Positions 37,890-45,580 of a stretch of DNA of 64,000 nucleotides are shown here, piece after piece. Under the pieces are notes generated by a model, which worked only from the letters and a program-made list of their open reading frames with translations, was not told where the DNA came from and ran no database searches. Numbering within the stretch: the stretch's first letter is position 1; each line of letters begins with the position of its first letter. This stretch comes from RGIG3009 sp045630285 (lineage in GTDB: Bacteria; Bacillota; Clostridia; Oscillospirales; Acutalibacteraceae): NCBI GenBank assembly GCA_045630285.1, contig JAZQSX010000015.1, positions 5,402-69,401 of the forward strand, in the 5' to 3' direction. Both the position numbers and the translations under genes were made by a program.

Positions 37890-38585
37890 TTAGCGCATCA
37901 GCATAAACACAAGCGAAGGGAAATCCAGACCGGTCAGCGCACACAACGCCGTAGCCAAGCCGTCTGTCAACAGCATCAACGGCTTGTCCAGCACATCGGT
38001 GGCGATCAAGAAAAACAAAGCAATGGTCAGATACTGCCGATATTGCTCCATATAGTACACCCACCGAGAGGGTAAAAACGCACTGAAAATACGGGAACCG
38101 TCCAGCGGCGGGATCGGCAGCAGGTTGAACACAGCAAGGTTCAGGTTGACCGTCGCACAAATAAACAACGCATAGCAGACGTACCAACCGAACCCATACG
38201 CCACACCGGTCGACAGGATCACCCGAATCAGGAAAAAGGAGATCAGTGCCAACAAAATGTTAGATACCGGACCAGCAAGGGCGGTCAACGCCATATCACG
38301 CTTGGGACGGGAGAAGTTGCGGGGGTTGACCGGCACGGGCTTGGCGTAGCCGAAGCCGAACAACACCAGCAGCGCCGTACCGATAATGTCCAGATGCCGC
38401 AGCGGATTGAAGGACAGACGGCCGTGCCAACGCGAGGTGTTGTCCCCCAATTTTACCGCCGTATATGCATGTGCCATTTCGTGCACAGGCAGCATAACAA
38501 ACAGGATCAGCGCGTAACTCACTACCAGCGAAAAATACCACCATAACGGTTTCCCGCCGCCCTGATTGATGATCGTATATATCAC
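37890..38585 (-). CDS. Site-2 protease-family (M50) membrane metallopeptidase
   Basis: A 231-residue membrane protein with five or six helices. The zinc site HEMAH (residues 35-39, in LPVHEMAHAYTAVKLGD) and the third-ligand motif PIPPLDGSR are intact. Rv/YwhC-type S2P-like proteases of this size lack PDZ domains; the substrate is unknown. GTG start after AAGGGGG. It opens the scpA-scpB operon. Confidence 0.88.
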   Translation of the reverse strand: MIYTIINQGGGKPLWWYFSLVVSYALILFVMLPVHEMAHAYTAVKLGDNTSRWHGRLSFNPLRHLDIIGTALLVLFGFGYAKPVPVNPRNFSRPKRDMALTALAGPVSNILLALISFFLIRVILSTGVAYGFGWYVCYALFICATVNLNLAVFNLLPIPPLDGSRIFSAFLPSRWVYYMEQYRQYLTIALFFLIATDVLDKPLMLLTDGLATALCALTGLDFPSLVFMLMR

Positions 38586-38725
38586 GAATGAGAACCCCCT
38601 TGGGCAAACTTATCCATTTTTGGATATTCTTATCTACAGTATAACGCAAACAAACAAAAAATACAAGAAAAACCAACGTTTGAAACACAATTTTCAAAAT
38701 TTTTTTATAAGTTGCAAAAAAAGCC

Positions 38726-38754
38726 TTGCTTTCCGTGAAAAAATCTGCTAATAT
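38726..38754 (+). promoter_or_regulatory. Promoter of rpmB
   Basis: TTGCTT (38726-38731), a 17-bp spacer and TAATAT (38749-38754). Downstream is a small hairpin TTTGACC/GGTCAAA (38767-38783) in the leader. Confidence 0.55.
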
Positions 38755-38823
38755 ACTTCTGTTGCGTTTGACCGGTGGTCAAATCAGCGATCATCGGTAT
38801 ACAGATCAAAGGAGGTGCAGAAC

Positions 38824-39012
38824 ATGGCTAAATGTGATTTCTGCGGCAAAAGTGTTACTTTCGGTATCAAGGTTTCCCACTCCCATCGGCGCTCGAACCG
38901 CACCTGGCGTGCCAACATCAAGCGTGTTAAGGCTGTTGTAGACGGTTCCCCCAAAAAGGTTTACGCCTGCACCCGTTGCCTGCGCTCTGGCAAGGTCACT
39001 CGCGCGGTGTGA
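38824..39012 (+). CDS. rpmB: 50S ribosomal protein L28
   Basis: A 62-residue protein starting MAKCDFCGKSVTFG with two Cys pairs (CDFC, CTRC), i.e. the zinc-binding form of L28. Ribosome site AAAGGAGG. Confidence 0.96.
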   Translation: MAKCDFCGKSVTFGIKVSHSHRRSNRTWRANIKRVKAVVDGSPKKVYACTRCLRSGKVTRAV

Positions 39013-39030
39013 TCGTAAGTTCTTTTACAA

Positions 39031-39068
39031 CAACGTCTCCTACCATTTTGGTGGGAGATTTTTGTTTT
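39031..39068 (+). terminator. Rho-independent terminator after rpmB
   Basis: TCTCCTACC and GGTGGGAGA (one G-U pair) around ATTTT, followed by TTTTTGTTTTT. Confidence 0.9.
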
Positions 39069-39076
39069 TCCCCCAC

Positions 39077-39105
39077 TTGTACAAATCCGTTTTTCTGTCT
39101 ATAAT
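39077..39105 (+). promoter_or_regulatory. Promoter of the ppa-pncB operon
   Basis: TTGTAC (39077-39082), a 17-bp spacer and a perfect TATAAT (39100-39105). Confidence 0.75.
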
Positions 39106-39138
39106 ATAGGCAGGGTCATCATAAAGGAGGATCAGTTT

Positions 39139-39675
39139 ATGAATATTTGGCATGATATTCCGAGTGAGCGTGTCTTACCGGAAAATTTTACCGCCGTTAT
39201 CGAAATCCCCAAGGGCGGCAAGAACAAATATGAAATGGACAAGGAAACCGGTCTGCTTCGTCTGGATCGTGTGCTGTACACCGCCACACACTACCCCGCC
39301 AACTACGGGTTTATCCCCCGCACCTATGCGGATGACGGTGACCCGTTGGACGTGCTGGTAATGTGTCAGGAGGCGATCGTGCCGATGACGTTGGTGCAGT
39401 GCTATCCCATTGGCGTCATCAAAATGACCGACGGCGAGTCCATTGATGAAAAAATCATTGCCGTTCCGTTCCGTGATCCCTCGCTGTCGTGCTATCACGA
39501 CATCTCCGAGCTGCCTCGCCATACCTTCGATGAAATCCGTCATTTCTTCACGGTGTACAAGACGCTCGAGGACAAAAGCACCGCAGTGGACGAAGTGATG
39601 AACCGTGAAGAGGCTGTGAATATCATTATGCACTGCATGGAAGAATACGACCGCTGCTACTGCGGCAAACGATAA
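39139..39675 (+). CDS. ppa: Inorganic pyrophosphatase (class I)
   Basis: A 178-residue enzyme that hydrolyses pyrophosphate. Signature EIPKGGKNKYEMDKETG and the metal block DGDPLDVLV. RBS AAAGGAGG. The next gene, pncB, releases pyrophosphate, so pairing them makes biochemical sense. Confidence 0.95.
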   Translation: MNIWHDIPSERVLPENFTAVIEIPKGGKNKYEMDKETGLLRLDRVLYTATHYPANYGFIPRTYADDGDPLDVLVMCQEAIVPMTLVQCYPIGVIKMTDGESIDEKIIAVPFRDPSLSCYHDISELPRHTFDEIRHFFTVYKTLEDKSTAVDEVMNREEAVNIIMHCMEEYDRCYCGKR

Positions 39676-39691
39676 AAAGGAAGTGTATAGT

Positions 39692-41143
39692 ATGACCCAC
39701 GAATACGGCAAAGAAAATCTGACCATGCTGACCGATTTTTATGAAATCACGATGGCAAACGGTTTCTTCGAGAATGGCCGCGGCGAGCAGACGGTATATT
39801 TCGATATGTTCTTCCGCACCGTACCCGACGGCGGCGGTGTGGCGATTATGGCCGGTCTGGAGCAGATCATCCATTACCTGAAGAATCTGTCCTTCTCGAC
39901 CGAAGACATTGAATATCTCCGTAGCAAAAAGCTATTCAGCGAGGAATTCTTAAATTATCTCGCCAACTTCAACTTCGCCTGCGATGTTTGGGCAGTGCCG
40001 GAGGGCACGCCTATCTTCCCCTACGAGCCACTGGTTACGGTGCGTGGCCCCGCCATTCAGGCACAGTTCATTGAAACGATGATGCTGCTGGCGATCAACC
40101 ACCAATCGCTGATCGCCACCAAAGCCAATCGCATCGTCCGTGCCGCCAAAGGCCGTGCCGTTATGGAATTCGGCTCCCGCCGTGCGCAGGGCTTTAACGG
40201 TGCCGTGTACGGTGCCCGTGCCGCCTATATCGGCGGTTGCATCGGCACCGCTTGCACGATTGCTGACCGTGAGTTCAGCATTCCCGCCCTCGGCACCATG
40301 GCCCATAGCTGGGTGCAGCTGTTCGATTCCGAATACGAGGCATTTAAGGCCTATGCTGAGGTCTATCCCCAGTCCTGCACCTTGCTGGTCGACACCTACA
40401 ATGTGCTGAAATCCGGCGTACCGAACGCTATCAAGGTGTTTAACGAGGTGCTCGTCCCCCGTGGATACCGTCCGAAGGGCATCCGTCTGGATTCGGGCGA
40501 TATTACATATCTCACCAAAAAAGCCCGCAAAATGCTGGACGAAGCCGGCTTCCCGGACTGCCAGATCTGTGCCTCCAACTCGCTGGATGAGACCATCATC
40601 CGTGATATGATCGCCCAGGGTGCGTGCATCGACAGCTTCGGCGTCGGCGAGCGTCTTATCACCGCCTCCAGCGATCCCGTGTTCGGCGGCGTGTACAAAC
40701 TGGCGGCTGTGGAGCGCGACGGCGAGATCATCCCCCGCATCAAGGTCAGTGAGAACGTCGCCAAGATCACCAATCCGGGCTTCAAAAAGCTGTGGCGCTT
40801 GTACGACCGCGAGACGGGCAAAGCCATTGCCGACGTCATCACCATGCACGACGAGGTCATCGATGACACCAAGCCGTATGAGATCTTTGATCCCGAGCAC
40901 GTTTGGAAGCGTAAAACGATCGAAAACTTCATCGCCCACCCCCTGCGCCGCCGCATTTTTGACCACGGCGAATGTGTGTACGAGTCTCCCTCGGTAGAGG
41001 AGATCCGCACCTACTGTAAGCAGCAGATGGAGACGATCTGGGATGAGGTTCTGCGCTTTGAAAATCCGCACAAATACTACGTTGACCTTTCTCAGGCGCT
41101 GTGGGATCAGAAGCATACGCTGCTGTCGCAGCACAGCCGATAA
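39692..41143 (+). CDS. pncB: Nicotinate phosphoribosyltransferase
   Basis: A 483-residue enzyme of NAD salvage (nicotinate plus PRPP gives NaMN plus PPi). Clear blocks: MLTDFYEITMANGFF at the start, EFGSRRAQG, GTMAHSWVQ, and the phosphate-binding region RLDSGD. The ATG at 39692 follows AAGGAAG. Ends TAA before the tRNA-Thr promoter. Confidence 0.93.
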   Translation: MTHEYGKENLTMLTDFYEITMANGFFENGRGEQTVYFDMFFRTVPDGGGVAIMAGLEQIIHYLKNLSFSTEDIEYLRSKKLFSEEFLNYLANFNFACDVWAVPEGTPIFPYEPLVTVRGPAIQAQFIETMMLLAINHQSLIATKANRIVRAAKGRAVMEFGSRRAQGFNGAVYGARAAYIGGCIGTACTIADREFSIPALGTMAHSWVQLFDSEYEAFKAYAEVYPQSCTLLVDTYNVLKSGVPNAIKVFNEVLVPRGYRPKGIRLDSGDITYLTKKARKMLDEAGFPDCQICASNSLDETIIRDMIAQGACIDSFGVGERLITASSDPVFGGVYKLAAVERDGEIIPRIKVSENVAKITNPGFKKLWRLYDRETGKAIADVITMHDEVIDDTKPYEIFDPEHVWKRKTIENFIAHPLRRRIFDHGECVYESPSVEEIRTYCKQQMETIWDEVLRFENPHKYYVDLSQALWDQKHTLLSQHSR

Positions 41144-41155
41144 CGCACTTTTGTC

Positions 41156-41184
41156 TTGACAAGCCACGGCGGATATGATATACT
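41156..41184 (+). promoter_or_regulatory. Original host promoter of tRNA-Thr, now reading into the prophage
   Basis: TTGACA (41156-41161), a 17-bp spacer and TATACT (41179-41184), 25 bp before the tRNA 5' end at 41210. After prophage insertion it transcribes only the 5' half of the tRNA and then the integrase gene. Confidence 0.8.
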
Positions 41185-41206
41185 GCATCCGTTGTCCGCC
41201 GTGACA

Positions 41207-41250
41207 TACGCTGGCATAGCTCAGTTGGTAGAGCAGCTGATTTGTAATCA
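41207..41250. repeat. attL: left copy of the 44-bp prophage core repeat
   Basis: Identical to 62587-62630. It covers three bases before the tRNA-Thr gene, then its 5' half through the anticodon loop and the first three bases of the descending anticodon stem. Downstream of 41250 the sequence departs from tRNA. Confidence 0.93.
41210..41250 (+). pseudogene. Truncated tRNA-Thr (5' half) at attL
   Basis: Acceptor 5' strand, D arm and anticodon loop TTTGTAA are intact, but the T arm and 3' acceptor strand are missing because the prophage begins here. The phage sequence TGCCAG at 41259-41264 can pair with CTGGCA (41211-41216), giving a T-armless tRNA-like fold. Confidence 0.85.
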
Positions 41251-41272
41251 AATAACTTTGCCAGTAGTAGAA

Positions 41273-41284
41273 AATCAGCAGTAA
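41273..41284 (+). repeat. Arm-type integrase site, left arm copy 1
   Basis: AATCAGCAGTAA, one base different from the right-arm copies at 62508 and 62532. Likely integrase N-terminal domain binding site. Confidence 0.55.
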
Positions 41285-41296
41285 AGCTCCGCACAA

Positions 41297-41338
41297 AGCG
41301 GTATTTTTTTTATTTTTCTTTTTTTAATACCGCTGATT
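41297..41338. repeat. Inverted arm-type site and hairpin with poly-T loop
   Basis: AGCGGTATT (41297-41305) and AATACCGCT (41326-41334) form a 9-bp hairpin with a T-rich loop; the right part AATACCGCTGATT is an inverted copy of the arm-site motif. Could be an integrase site, a partial terminator before int, or both. Confidence 0.5.
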
Positions 41339-41397
41339 ATTTTTGAAAAATTGCAATTCAGTAGCACCTATTTTAAGAAAAGGGAGTAATGGTAAGA

Positions 41398-42372
41398 ATG
41401 GCAAAAGCAAGAGTAATCGAAAGGGCGCTTCCCTCCAGCTTAACTATCGGCAATGCGTTTGAGGAGTTTATACTTGAGAAAAGCGCACTAAAAATGGCAC
41501 AATCTACGCTAAGGAATTATAACCAAAGTGTGCAATACTTTATTGACTGGTTAGAAGCAAGCTTTTTTGCTATGGACTGGAGAAGCCCAATAGCCGAAGT
41601 AGAGCGCACCCATATAATAGAGTATATAAATTATATAGGTGTAGAGAAAAACGCTAACACCATTAACCATTATATAAGGGATTTAAGAGCTTTCCTTTAT
41701 TGGTGTATGGATGATACAAGGCGCTATCTTGCTCCCTTTAAGATTAAGCAGGTAAAAGCTCAAGAGGAAAGCTTAAAGGTATATAGTGATGAAGAATTGG
41801 ATAAGCTCTTAAAGCGCCCTACTGCTACTGCAAGCTTCTATGAGTGGCGGAATTGGACTATTGTTAACTGGGTTTTAGCTACTGGTAATCGTGGAGCTAC
41901 AATTTGTGAAGTAAAGTTAGAAGATATAGATTTTGATACCAAGCATATCTATTTGCGGCACACCAAAAATAAAAAGTTTCAGTTTATCCCTATGAGCGCC
42001 GCACTTGAAAAGGTTTTGAAAGCATATCTAAAGCAATGGTGTATAACTGATAACTTATTTCCGGATAGTGCTAATGAGGTAATGACTACAAACGCTCTGC
42101 GGCACAGCTATGCTAAGTATTGTAAAGATAGAGGGATAGCCCATACTAATCTACACGGACTGCGGCACACCTTTGCTAGAAAGTGGATTATAAACGGCGG
42201 CAACAAGCAAAAGCTCCAATATATGCTAGGGCATAGTAGCTCGGCAATGACTGATAGATATATTAGGTTATTCTGTGATGACTTCTTAGATGACTTCGAA
42301 GATTTTAACCCCTTAGATACAATGGAGAAAGAAAAGCTCCGCAAGGCAATAGAAAGAAAGAAGAAGGCATAA
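41398..42372 (+). CDS. int: Phage tyrosine recombinase (integrase)
   Basis: A protein of 324 residues (327 if the ATG at 41389 is used). It has an N-terminal SAM-like core-binding domain and a C-terminal catalytic domain. In the longer numbering the active site is Arg168 (GNRGATICEV), Lys193 region (HTKNKKFQF), His256-Arg259 (HGLRH), His282 (LGHSS) and Tyr291 (TDRYIRL). The ATG at 41398 has AGGGAG at better spacing. It lies next to attL, downstream of the host tRNA promoter in the lysogen. Confidence 0.93.
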   Translation: MAKARVIERALPSSLTIGNAFEEFILEKSALKMAQSTLRNYNQSVQYFIDWLEASFFAMDWRSPIAEVERTHIIEYINYIGVEKNANTINHYIRDLRAFLYWCMDDTRRYLAPFKIKQVKAQEESLKVYSDEELDKLLKRPTATASFYEWRNWTIVNWVLATGNRGATICEVKLEDIDFDTKHIYLRHTKNKKFQFIPMSAALEKVLKAYLKQWCITDNLFPDSANEVMTTNALRHSYAKYCKDRGIAHTNLHGLRHTFARKWIINGGNKQKLQYMLGHSSSAMTDRYIRLFCDDFLDDFEDFNPLDTMEKEKLRKAIERKKKA

Positions 42373-42386
42373 AGAAAAGCCGCCAG

Positions 42387-42968
42387 TTAATGCTGGTGGC
42401 TTATTTCTTTTAGGCTATTACCAATAGAAAGCAGTAGCTTTTTATCCTCTACTCTCTTTTGGAGTATCGGTAGTGTCTTGCTAAATCGGTTGCGCTCAAA
42501 GCTCATATCTCCGCTATTTAGTTCCCTTGCCGCTCTTACAAGCTCTGCTTTATCAGCTAAGTATATCTTTAACTCCTGCGGCAGTTCATCCCATATCTTA
42601 CTAATAGCTAGCCTTGCTTGCTCCCCTTGCGATATTCCGCTACTATCTATATAATTATAGTTAAGCCTATATGAATAATAATTTACCTCTTTAAGTGCCT
42701 TGCTATAAAGCGCCCATAATTCGCTTTCGCAAGGTTTTTCTATTTGCTTTTGGTTTTCTATCTGCTCTATTATATCTGCTGGAGTAGGTGCAAACTTACA
42801 CACCCTCATAGCTAAGAATATACCTTTACTAACTTCTTCATCTGTATACATCTCTAATAATGCTGTCCAAGTGTCCACTAATAATTCTAAATCTACATCT
42901 TTTCCAAAATAGCTATATATCGTCTTTATAGCCCCTATTGCTTTTATTATTGATTTTCTACTAGCCAT
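42387..42968 (-). CDS. Putative helicase loader/inhibitor-like replication protein
   Basis: A 193-residue protein. The N-terminal part (IIKAIGAIKTIYSYFGKD through RVCKFAPTPADIIEQI, about 5-72) resembles the phage helicase loader/inhibitor (G39P-type) domain; the rest is helical. It follows a HTH replication protein by 2 nt, as in replication modules of small siphoviruses. Assigned from the pattern, not a decisive motif. Confidence 0.55.
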   Translation of the reverse strand: MASRKSIIKAIGAIKTIYSYFGKDVDLELLVDTWTALLEMYTDEEVSKGIFLAMRVCKFAPTPADIIEQIENQKQIEKPCESELWALYSKALKEVNYYSYRLNYNYIDSSGISQGEQARLAISKIWDELPQELKIYLADKAELVRAARELNSGDMSFERNRFSKTLPILQKRVEDKKLLLSIGNSLKEISHQH

Positions 42969-42970
42969 TT

Positions 42971-43423
42971 CTACTGTTCCTCTCTATACATTCTTTGTAG
43001 CTCATCCATAAAGCTAGTATTTCTTTTTTCTTTAATTATTTTCTCTTTCTTTACTTTCTCTTTCTTTATTTGCGTGCGGTTTTCCGTTCGCCTTTTATCG
43101 GTATGCGCTTTATCCGTATGTAGGTTTTCGGTATGCGGTATTTCGTATAAGGTATACTCATAAGTAAAATATCCTTTTTCACTATTTATTCTTTCTCTAA
43201 TTAAATACTTGTTTTGCTCTAATTCTTTAAGCGCACTTCTTATGCTGGTATGGCTTTCTTTGCATATTGCCACCAAGCCACCTATAGAGTAATCCCAACT
43301 AGGCGGCAAGCTTAACATTAGTGACATCAAGCCTTTAGCCTTTAAGCTCATCTCCTTATTTCTTAAATGGTGGTTGCTCATTACTGTATAATTCTGCGTT
43401 TTTTCTACTCTAATAACTGCCAT
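42971..43423 (-). CDS. HTH phage replication-initiator/replisome organiser-like protein
   Basis: A 150-residue protein whose N-terminal winged helix (TVMSNHHLRNKEMSLKAKGL, WDYSIGGLVAICKESHTSIR) is typical of phage replication initiators. It has a His/Thr/Asn repeat (PHTENLHTDKAHTDKRRTEN), common in this family, and a Lys-rich end. It ends at TAG; if TAG is decoded, seven residues (QKWLVENQ with the TAG as Q) are added before TAA, overlapping the next gene. Confidence 0.75.
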   Translation of the reverse strand: MAVIRVEKTQNYTVMSNHHLRNKEMSLKAKGLMSLMLSLPPSWDYSIGGLVAICKESHTSIRSALKELEQNKYLIRERINSEKGYFTYEYTLYEIPHTENLHTDKAHTDKRRTENRTQIKKEKVKKEKIIKEKRNTSFMDELQRMYREEQ

Positions 43424-43469
43424 AATAAATTCCTCATTTCGTTAAATTTATTTTCACTATAACACACTA

Positions 43470-43510
43470 TTTTTCTATTGGATAGCTATATTTTTATTAG
43501 CTATACAGAG
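43470..43510 (-). promoter_or_regulatory. Likely control region of the replication module
   Basis: A-rich gap with a possible minus-strand -10 (TATAGT near 43455) and two direct copies of TAGCTATA (around 43482 and 43499), which could be operator half sites. No strong -35 is seen. Confidence 0.35.
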
Positions 43511-43511
43511 C

Positions 43512-43549
43512 AAAAAAATAAAGGGCTTCCCTATCCTAAGGAAAGCCCC
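43512..43549 (-). terminator. Terminator of the prophage late operon
   Basis: On the minus strand GGGGCTTTCC and GGGAAGCCC form a hairpin followed by TTTATTTTTTT, just after the holin gene. Confidence 0.9.
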
Positions 43550-43554
43550 AGCTT

Positions 43555-43812
43555 TTAATTATTAGATATGTTTAAGGTATCTTTAATATCCTTAATATCT
43601 ACCTTAATCTCTCCAAGTGTTACCTCATATTGCCCAATAATCTCCGCAAATTTAGTATTTACCACTCTATTCTCCGCTATCTCATTCATAAGCTTTTCTT
43701 CTCTTGTTACTGACTGCTTCCATAGCTTAAATACAAAGATACCAAGAGCTATAACGCAAGCTATTGGAAAGCCAACAGTAGAAAGAAGTTCTACAAAAAT
43801 AGTTGCATCCAT
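43555..43812 (-). CDS. Holin (BhlA/UviB-like)
   Basis: An 85-residue protein with one N-terminal membrane helix (about 5-30, LLSTVGFPIACVIALGIFVFKLW) and a charged coiled C-terminus (EIKVDIKDIKDTLNISN). This is the layout of BhlA/UviB-type holins. It is last in the late operon. No endolysin gene is next to it. Confidence 0.75.
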   Translation of the reverse strand: MDATIFVELLSTVGFPIACVIALGIFVFKLWKQSVTREEKLMNEIAENRVVNTKFAEIIGQYEVTLGEIKVDIKDIKDTLNISNN

Positions 43813-43827
43813 TTATATATCCCCCTA

Positions 43828-45576
43828 TTACTTTTTCCATTTGCCTTTGGCTTCAATATTCACAGTTACAGTAGTGCTACTAATATCAGCCATACCCATA
43901 ACTACATAAGTCATATTGGTATTGGAATGATTAAAAGGGCGCACTATATTCATATTACCAGTAGAGCCGCCAGTAGCATTAACATAGTTTACCTCTGTAA
44001 AGGTAAAAGGAAAATTTACACCCTTTGAGCCGCAATAATAAAAGCCATTCATATTAAATTCCCCTACATCAATACCACTTACCGACATAGTGCGCCAGCA
44101 CTCAGCTAAGCCGCTACTCCATTTGCGGAAAAACCAGCCATCTTTAGTGCCTTGCTCCACCACATAATCTAAGGTAGTGCCACTAATGCTTACTGGCACA
44201 TTAAAGTTAAAGTCATTCTCTCCCCAGTCAAACACCGGCACAGTTTTTACCTTAACTTCTGCGCTACTGGATAGCTCCAGCTTATCAATAGCTCTTGCTT
44301 CAAAAGTATAGGCTTCTCTATAATCTAAGCCGCTAATGTTTCCAATAGCCATATAGGTATTATTAGTAATCGTTGGAGTAATTGCTATCCATTCTCCATA
44401 ATCACCGCTACTAGCCTTATATCTATACTCTACATTCAAGCTATTATCCTGCGCTCCAAAAGAGCCATTAAAATAGTTGCCGCTAATGGTAAGCCCCATT
44501 TCGCCGCTTGTAGTTGGTGTATCGGTTTCTAAGTTACAAGTAAGCTTAATATAATTTACTGCGGTTTTCGTTACTGTTTCTATGGCTTGCAAGTTGCGGT
44601 TATCTACTGCGGTAAATGTAAATACTGGCTTCTCTACATAAGGATATATAGCTGGCTCATTAGCGTTTACTTCCTCATTTGTAGAGCTTTTACCATCTAC
44701 CTCTATTTTTTGATATACAATGCTAGCAAACTTATAAGCTTGTGCGTTCATCGTCATTTGCGCCACGCTATAACCCTTAACAAAGATATTTTTATTACCA
44801 GTAAGAGCAAGCGTGGCATCGTTAATATCTTCTACTACTGGAGCTATCGTAGGCAAGGCATTTACTACACTCATATATCTTGCTAGGCTCTTAGTGTAGG
44901 TTGTGCCGTTCATCGTTGTTTTTAGCTGAAAATATACAGTAATTGTATCGTGCCCTTTTAGCGTTGCCTTTTGTAGTGTTTGCCGCTCCGCATTGGTTAG
45001 CTCAAAGGTGTAGCTCGTTGCGGTTTTCGGCACACTTCTAACTATATTCTCAGTAGTTCCGTCAAGGGATATAACAGCTTTAAGCGCTTCTACTGCGTTG
45101 CCAGTTGGATTATTATAAGTGATTTTAGGGTTATCCTCATCAAAGAAGCTTGTAGCATCTACAAGCTCTGCCGCTCTTGCTATATAGGTTAGCTCCATAG
45201 AGCCAGTATTAGAAGCGCTACCAGTTAAATAGCTTTGATTTAAGCTGGTAATGGAGAAGCTAAAGCTAATGCTCTTTTTGCCATCTGCGTTATGTGTTAT
45301 GGTTTCTTCTCCACTATATATAGTAGCTGTGCTTTTACCATCGTAAGCCATAATAGAGCCGCTATAAGTCTTGCCGTTTACAGTAGCCGAGTAGCGCACC
45401 GGCACAGTATTGCTATAACTCCAATCGTAGCCAGTATGGATAGGAGAGATAGATAAGCTCCATTTAACAATACTATAATTATTTGGTGTGCTAATGGCAT
45501 CTTCTATAACTGTCATTGTGAATTTATGGTGTCCTTTGCTACCATTAGCCGTTATTGTTTTTGATTTTAGCGCCAT
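43828..45576 (-). CDS. Tail fibre/structural protein (DUF859-like)
   Basis: A 582-residue beta-rich protein with repeated strands (YSATVNGKTYSGS, THNADGKKSISFSFSITSLNQ). It resembles DUF859 minor structural proteins of Gram-positive siphoviruses. Probably a distal tail or fibre component. Follows the tail-spike type protein by 4 nt. Confidence 0.7.
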   Translation of the reverse strand: MALKSKTITANGSKGHHKFTMTVIEDAISTPNNYSIVKWSLSISPIHTGYDWSYSNTVPVRYSATVNGKTYSGSIMAYDGKSTATIYSGEETITHNADGKKSISFSFSITSLNQSYLTGSASNTGSMELTYIARAAELVDATSFFDEDNPKITYNNPTGNAVEALKAVISLDGTTENIVRSVPKTATSYTFELTNAERQTLQKATLKGHDTITVYFQLKTTMNGTTYTKSLARYMSVVNALPTIAPVVEDINDATLALTGNKNIFVKGYSVAQMTMNAQAYKFASIVYQKIEVDGKSSTNEEVNANEPAIYPYVEKPVFTFTAVDNRNLQAIETVTKTAVNYIKLTCNLETDTPTTSGEMGLTISGNYFNGSFGAQDNSLNVEYRYKASSGDYGEWIAITPTITNNTYMAIGNISGLDYREAYTFEARAIDKLELSSSAEVKVKTVPVFDWGENDFNFNVPVSISGTTLDYVVEQGTKDGWFFRKWSSGLAECWRTMSVSGIDVGEFNMNGFYYCGSKGVNFPFTFTEVNYVNATGGSTGNMNIVRPFNHSNTNMTYVVMGMADISSTTVTVNIEAKGKWKK

Positions 45577-45580
45577 TTAC

